Source: Anoplolepis gracilipes (taxonomy: Eukaryota; Arthropoda; Insecta; Hymenoptera; Formicidae). From it: a stretch of 64,000 nt of DNA. The stretch is from the NCBI RefSeq assembly GCF_047496725.1, contig NC_132977.1:6084501-6148500 (forward strand). Reading direction: 5' to 3'. Shown here piece after piece: positions 59,471 through 64,000 of the stretch. Position 1 is the stretch's first letter. Each line of letters starts with the position of its first letter. A model generated the notes under the pieces. The model saw only the letters and a list, made by a program, of their open reading frames with translations, was not told the DNA's origin and did no database searches. Made by a program: the position numbers and the translations under genes.

Positions 59471-61679
59471 GATTGAAGAAGCAGAAATTCAAAGGAACGC
59501 CGACTCTCTTTGGATTTTCACGTAATCCCCACTGCTTGAGTGTCTTTCACGAAATCGACACTAATTATCTTGAAGATCTTGACAGGAAAATGAAACTCCC
59601 TTTTGCTTTGACGTCCGCTGAAATTTTGATTACCGGAAAGACACTTCTAAAACTAGTAAAAGACTATCTTCCAAATTCTCAATTTCCGGCATTTTTCACG
59701 AGCACATCTACATTCGGGATATGCCATCAGTAGAGATATAATTTCTGCAAAGGGGTAATTCATCAAACAAAGGACTGTTTCACATGCCATGGACAAAGCG
59801 ACCCATCTGAAAATGATTTACAGACAAAGGGGATGAATTATATCGGTCATTTTTATTCTTGTTTACACCATCTAACTGTCTCTTTCTCTCTTCAAATATT
59901 TTCATCATTTTTTGCACACCCTTTTAAACGTTTTTAAAACACTAGCGGTACATCATCCCTTTTGAACAACTGTATAATATCTAAGCAGAAAAACAATTGT
60001 GCGCGAAAAATTCTCACGTGAAAGAATTATTCAACGCTCGGTAATGAAAAAAGGATCTCGTGAAATTAATGACGGGCAAATTGTACGGCAAGTTTTCGAA
60101 ACTTTGTCGCTAGATTTTGTCAAGGCTTTTATCACAGAGGCGTAGAAATTAATTTTGAGAATGCAAAGATAAAATTGCATTTTATCAGTCTAATAAATGC
60201 ATGTATTTATGTATTTTTTTTCAAATTTATTATTACAGCAATATTTATATAATTGTTGCTGCATATGTGAAATAGTGATATTTTATATAATCATATTTGA
60301 GATTTATTTCTCGTTTAATTCATGTTAACAATAGGATATACAAAATTCCAGTCGCTTAAAAAGGATGCATTCTCATGTTTACTTATGCTACGCCCATGTC
60401 ACTGAATGTATGTAAATGCTTCCTTTACCGAGAAATAAGGAGCGACGAAAAAACTGATTGTCGAGTAATTATGCATTCCACGATCCGATGTGCCCCTCTT
60501 TTACTTTTTCTACTTCTTCTTCTTCTGTGGAACTAAGGGTCGTGGAATCCCGAAATGACGGGACAGCTACCTGGAGAAAAATTCAGATCAAGAAGGGGTT
60601 GATCGTCATTCATGATTCCCGAATTGCGCATTGTTATTAATCTTTTCCTTGCCCTTCTTCTTATCGAGAAGGGGCGAATCTCTTAAATCTGCAATTTTTA
60701 TTTGAATTCCTCCTGTACACTATTGTATCATGTATCCTTTTTATTATACATGTATCTTTCGTTTGTATCTCGACATACTTAGAAAGATAGACGTTATGTA
60801 CAAACATTTTGTATGCAAGATGAAGATGCGTATTTCTAGTTTAGTGCATAAATAATATATTAAAGCTAAAGCTGATTATAATAATAACTAAGGTTTTTAT
60901 CCAATATTTATCGTGTAAATTGGCATATTCATGTACCGTGTTCAACGTTTATTAAAATTTGCAGAATAATCATGCATTCAACGAGAGGCAACGTGACACT
61001 TCCAATTTTTTCGGAGCCTCTTTTAAAAATAAAGGCCGCAAAATAGTCGAGGTTTGCAGGTAGAAAAATCTCGTGATGGAAATTCGGCGTGGGGTTGGGA
61101 TCCGTTTCGAAAAAGAGGACGATCATTGTTCGCGTACGCGGGAGCTACGTCTAGAATGGCATTAAGCTTGATTCTAACTCCAGAATGATTTCAGGGTGAA
61201 AAGGGAGAATGTGTCGCGCGCGCATTTTTCTCAATTTTTTGTCTTTTTCTCTCTCTCTTTCTCTCCTGTGAATTCGGTACTTGGCTGAGTTGTCAAAGAG
61301 AGGGTCTTCGAAATGTTGGTTATGCTTAGCGATCCCGTCGGGAATCTTCTATACAAGGTGATCGTTTCGACCGAACTCTGGATGTAAAGGTAAAACTTCA
61401 CTTATATATATTTTTATGTACAATGATAATTGTTAATTATATAGAAAAATAAGTTTCTAGAAATTATTATAACAAACTGTGTTTGTTTTATATCTCATTG
61501 ATATCGGAGTAATCATTCAAATAAATATGAATTACTTAAGCCAGTAAAAACCTCTTTATCATTTATAATATTATTTTCGATACTCATTATGATATATATT
61601 TAACTTAATTGATTACCTTTAATTATAATTAATTTTAAATTTATTATCGATTTTTCAATCTGGCGAAAGCAGTTTTACT
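59471..61679. other. Non-coding DNA with weak relatives of the downstream array
   Basis: The word CGGGATATGCCATC followed by AGAGATATAATTTC near 59716-59746 resembles the CGGGATATCCATGATCTCTAAATTC core of the unit at 62566-62741. A second, weaker resemblance (CATTCATGATTCCCGAATT near 60607-60625) lies beyond a 12-bp inverted repeat (60475-60486 with 60537-60550, one wobble). An 86-codon frame at 59473-59733 overlaps the first of these. It has no recognisable family. I take these as possible older members of the array, with low confidence. Confidence 0.3.
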
Positions 61680-61840
61680 TTCTACTGCAGTGACTATGCT
61701 TTTTGGTCACCCGTTGTATCTAGATCGGGGTTTTTCACGTGCTTCATCACAGAATAAGAGACGAGCGATACGTAGGCAGGTAGAAAAGTCGTTGAATGTG
61801 ATATCGCGTAGAAAAGGAGTCCTGGCCCAAATATCCGTGA
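61680..61840 (+). repeat. Array unit D, most diverged copy
   Basis: GACTATGCTTTTTGGTCACCCG near 61690 corresponds to the CTACACTGTTTTGATCGGCACCCAG and GCTACTTTTTCGATGGGAACC words of later units. TTGAATGTGATATC near 61793 corresponds to TTTGAATGATCTC in unit A. The spacing between the two words is longer than in units A-C, so this copy would carry an insertion. A 61-codon frame (61690-61875) spans it. Confidence 0.35.
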
Positions 61841-61915
61841 TCGACGAGCAGACTAGATCGGGGCAGGGACCTTAAACACGCAGGTAAGACCGTTATCCTT
61901 CGCGGCAACCAGTTC

Positions 61916-61938
61916 ACCATCGGTGTTTCACTGATGGT
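61916..61938. repeat. Short inverted repeat between array units
   Basis: ACCATCGGTG, a TTT loop and CACTGATGGT pair at 9 of 10 positions. It lies between units D and A of the array and may be part of a folded transcript. Confidence 0.5.
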
Positions 61939-62195
61939 TTATGGGACACTTTTCAGGGCGTAAACCCCAACTACTATCGTCTATCATCCAGTTAAAAAAG
62001 ATCAAAGTCCTTTGGAGCGAAGTCTGAAATTTTGATAAAAAAAAAACGCAAAGTGTAATAATTCATAGAGTTCTATAAAACTATATAAATTTTGTTATTT
62101 TCTTTCTTTTTGTTTACTCAAAAACGTAGATTAATTTGTAGTAAATTTCCGTGGTAATAACCACAAAGAAATTTAGTGAAATCATGTTATACGGT

Positions 62196-62373
62196 AGTAG
62201 ACCGAGCTACACTGTTTTGATCGGCACCCAGTAATTATGGGTTTCCACGGATATCTTTGAATGATCTCTAATTTTTTTTGCCAAGGGCAAGTAAAAAGTA
62301 AAATGGTAGTCTACAATCTCTAAATTTATGACCAAGACATTGCATTTTTATCAGATCGAGAGATTACATTGAT
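62196..62373 (+). repeat. Array unit A
   Basis: This unit shares four boxes in order with units B and C: a CGGCACCCA word (62222-62230), TGATCTCTAA (62262-62271), GGGCAAGTA (62285-62293) and ATTTATGACC (62324-62333). The distance from the second to the third box is 23 bp here and 22 bp in B and C. A stop interrupts the frame that is open in C, and the third box is shifted by one base relative to that frame, so this copy would be a broken coding unit if the family is coding. Confidence 0.65.
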
Positions 62374-62565
62374 ATAGTCAATATAAAATGATTCTATACC
62401 TACATGAGAAACGTGTAAAAAACGGTTGCGTTTCTTTATGAACATTAAAATATAATTATAATTTAATTTTTGAGATAATATAATAAAAAATAAGAGCTAT
62501 TTATTAGTGTACGTGTTCGTGCACGCATTAATTAAAATAAAAATTCTACGAACAACAATCTTGCA

Positions 62566-62741
62566 GGCTGGACCTTCTGCTACTTTTTCGATGGGAACCA
62601 ATAATGATGGCTTCTCGGGATATCCATGATCTCTAAATTCGAGCCCGTGGGCAAGTAACGAACGGGGTAGTAGTTCACGAAACTGCCTTCGGATTTATGA
62701 TCGGCATCTTTCGATCTCGTTATATCAGATTATTAGAACCG
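62566..62741 (+). repeat. Array unit B
   Basis: The boxes are GGGAACCA (62593-62600), CGGGATATCC, TGATCTCTAA (62627-62636), GGGCAAGTA (62649-62657) and ATTTATGATC (62693-62702). In the frame that is open in unit C it ends ISMISKFEPVGK then stop, against IAVISKFYPEGK then stop in C, but has stops upstream. The stretch 62627-62702 can fold: GATC with GATC, AAATTCG with CGGATTT (one wobble) and GGGCA with TGCCT, around a loop of about 30 nt. GGGCAAGT resembles a GC-type splice donor. Confidence 0.65.
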
Positions 62742-62858
62742 TATGATTACTCCGATATCTTGGCTTTAAAGCAACATTCCGCGTGTGAAAAATGTAACGA
62801 TCACAATTACTGAAGATGTAAATTAATACAATTATATATTAAGTATTAAAAATGCAAC

Positions 62859-63122
62859 ATGCATTTATATATCTTTTTTTCTTTCTACTGTCTCCTGCAA
62901 ACAGTCGGAATATTTAAATCTGAAAATCAAGATAATGTTAATGTAGTGCTTAAACACATTTTCAATGTCTTAATTAAGGGGACCTGGGATGTAAAGATCC
63001 ACAAAGATCAGGCGTTACCAGAGACCGGTCCATATTTTGTTCTGTCTGGACCCAAAGGGAAACGCACACGGGGATCTCTCGAGATAGCCGTGATCTCTAA
63101 ATTCTACCCTGAAGGCAAGTAG
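62859..63122 (+). CDS. Possible small protein (87 aa) containing array unit C
   Basis: I do not recognise this protein. The frame starts at an ATG with A at -3. Its first 19 residues, MHLYIFFSFYCLLQTVGIF, form a hydrophobic stretch like a signal peptide. The rest is hydrophilic and ends with SLEIAVISKFYPEGK. The last 15 residues have a 9/15 match in unit B, where the stop follows at the same place. Against a simple gene, the DNA for the hydrophobic start is also a polypyrimidine tract ending in CAAACAG, a good splice acceptor, and the end AAGGCAAGT is a good GC-type donor. An internal exon is therefore an equally good reading. A chance frame in a repeat remains possible. Confidence 0.25.
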   Translation: MHLYIFFSFYCLLQTVGIFKSENQDNVNVVLKHIFNVLIKGTWDVKIHKDQALPETGPYFVLSGPKGKRTRGSLEIAVISKFYPEGK

Positions 63123-63180
63123 CGTATAGCAGAGAGTACTGATCCACGAGACCGCCCTTGGATTTACGAGCAGTAACCAA
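63021..63180 (+). repeat. Array unit C
   Basis: The boxes are TGGACCCAAA (63057-63066), TGATCTCTAA (63091-63100), AGGCAAGTA (63113-63121) and ATTTACGAGC (63162-63171). The unit lies 464 bp after B, and B lies 365 bp after A, counted between TGATCTCTAA boxes. This is the only copy in which the plus-strand frame is open throughout. Pairing around the third box (AGGC with GCCC, AAATTC with GGATTT) is weaker than in B. Confidence 0.65.
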
Positions 63181-64000
63181 GCCGGGCCTCACGAAGAAGT
63201 CGCGTGGCCCCTTACCGTCGTACTTCCCCTTACCGCTCTTACCGCACCAAGCTCTTTGAACTCGAAACCCGCTTCTTCATTTTCATTCGCCCCTAGAGGA
63301 GAATAACGCGATAATCTATGATGGAAAGGTATCCAAGATTGGTCGGCACGAAGCGGTTCACTTCGACGCTCCAAGTCACCGAATTGAAAATTTGTAAATG
63401 AGTCGCGGCGTTCTTTGACGATTTTTGAGAGATTCAAGGCGCGAGAACGACGCGCGTTCACGCCGACAGACATTTTTACGATCCCCATCTTTCTTCGTTT
63501 TAATTCAGCGAGAAGTCTTCAATATAATATGACACGCTTTCGAAATATTTACATTCATACTGATAATTTAGTTTTCTATTTCCATTAAAATTAAAATTTC
63601 TTATCCTCTGTATTTGCTTTCAAACGATCTGTTCAAGCTGTATTATTTCTTGATCTTATATTATCTAATATGTCTATAATATTATATTATAATATATATG
63701 TATTACATATTACATATTATACGTATATATTATTATATTATAATCTGTATTATTAAAACTCTACCCGTTTATACTGTTTAGACAAATAAATACAATCAAA
63801 ATGTTTCAGAAAATTAATTTAGTAATTTTTCCAAACTGCAATAAAAACGATAATAGTCATAAAAAAAATAATAAAAATAAAAAAATTTTGGCAATTTTTA
63901 CATCCTATTGCAAAGTGAGATTTTTTTGTGCTGAAGGCACAGAGCCGAAGGATGATAATAATATGTATATGCCGAGAAGTCCCGATCGTTCATTCGATCA
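63181..64000. other. Right end, no gene recognised
   Basis: 63190-63500 is balanced, and a 99-codon minus-strand frame there is unrecognisable. On the minus strand GGTAAG occurs three times within 33 bp (63211-63243), each a good splice-donor core. 63520-63950 is AT-rich. The window ends without a visible boundary, so any gene containing the array could continue beyond it. Confidence 0.45.

Noticed and set aside
59473..59733. 86-codon plus-strand frame
   Set aside because: Looks moderately protein-like but has no recognised family and its end falls in a possible array relative; not enough to call a gene.
63189..63488. 99-codon minus-strand frame
   Set aside because: No recognisable features; overlaps the GGTAAG cluster and is as likely by chance in this GC-balanced stretch.

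Overview
The window looks like animal nuclear DNA from an insect, most likely a hymenopteran and possibly an ant. The only gene I can name is an intronless achaete-scute homologue (ASH), on the minus strand at 19888-20751. Its bHLH domain and C-terminal tail are of the arthropod AS-C type. CpG is not depleted, AT-rich stretches alternate sharply with GC-rich islands, and simple repeats of many kinds are abundant, which fits Hymenoptera. There is nothing bacterial here: no operons, no Shine-Dalgarno context and no dense coding. The species-level guess is inference.

Layout. 1-19.0 kb is non-coding, with mixed composition to about 13.7 kb and then very AT-rich DNA to 19 kb. It carries microsatellites, a strong short hairpin (4032-4076) and a foldback sequence (6710-6827). 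19.0-21.2 kb is the ASH locus: 3' flank, coding region, a 5' leader without any AUG, a TATA box, Hairy/E(spl)-type sites and a GAGA tract. 21.3-25.9 kb is non-coding. 25941-26694 is a complete non-autonomous hAT-type element with a perfect 8-bp target-site duplication. 26.7-59 kb is a long gene desert with GC-rich islands (30.1-30.5, 34.5-35.1, 39.2-40.0 kb), unusual GC-rich tandem repeats, a 44-bp perfect palindrome (47873-47916) and two pairs of diverged local duplications (45.4/45.8 kb and 52.7/53.6 kb). 59.5-63.2 kb holds a family of diverged tandem units with conserved boxes at fixed spacing, including one intact 87-codon frame.

How it works together. The most economical reading is one proneural transcription-factor gene inside a large regulatory landscape. 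Its core promoter has a TATA box with a GGCACGCGCC site just upstream, which is the class of site Hairy uses to repress achaete in Drosophila. A second near-identical site lies in the leader. The least explained structure is the tandem-unit array at 61.7-63.2 kb, which could be duplicated exons, duplicated small-peptide genes now partly broken, or a structured repeat. Most other long open frames lie in low-stop GC-rich or simple-repeat DNA and I do not regard them as genes.
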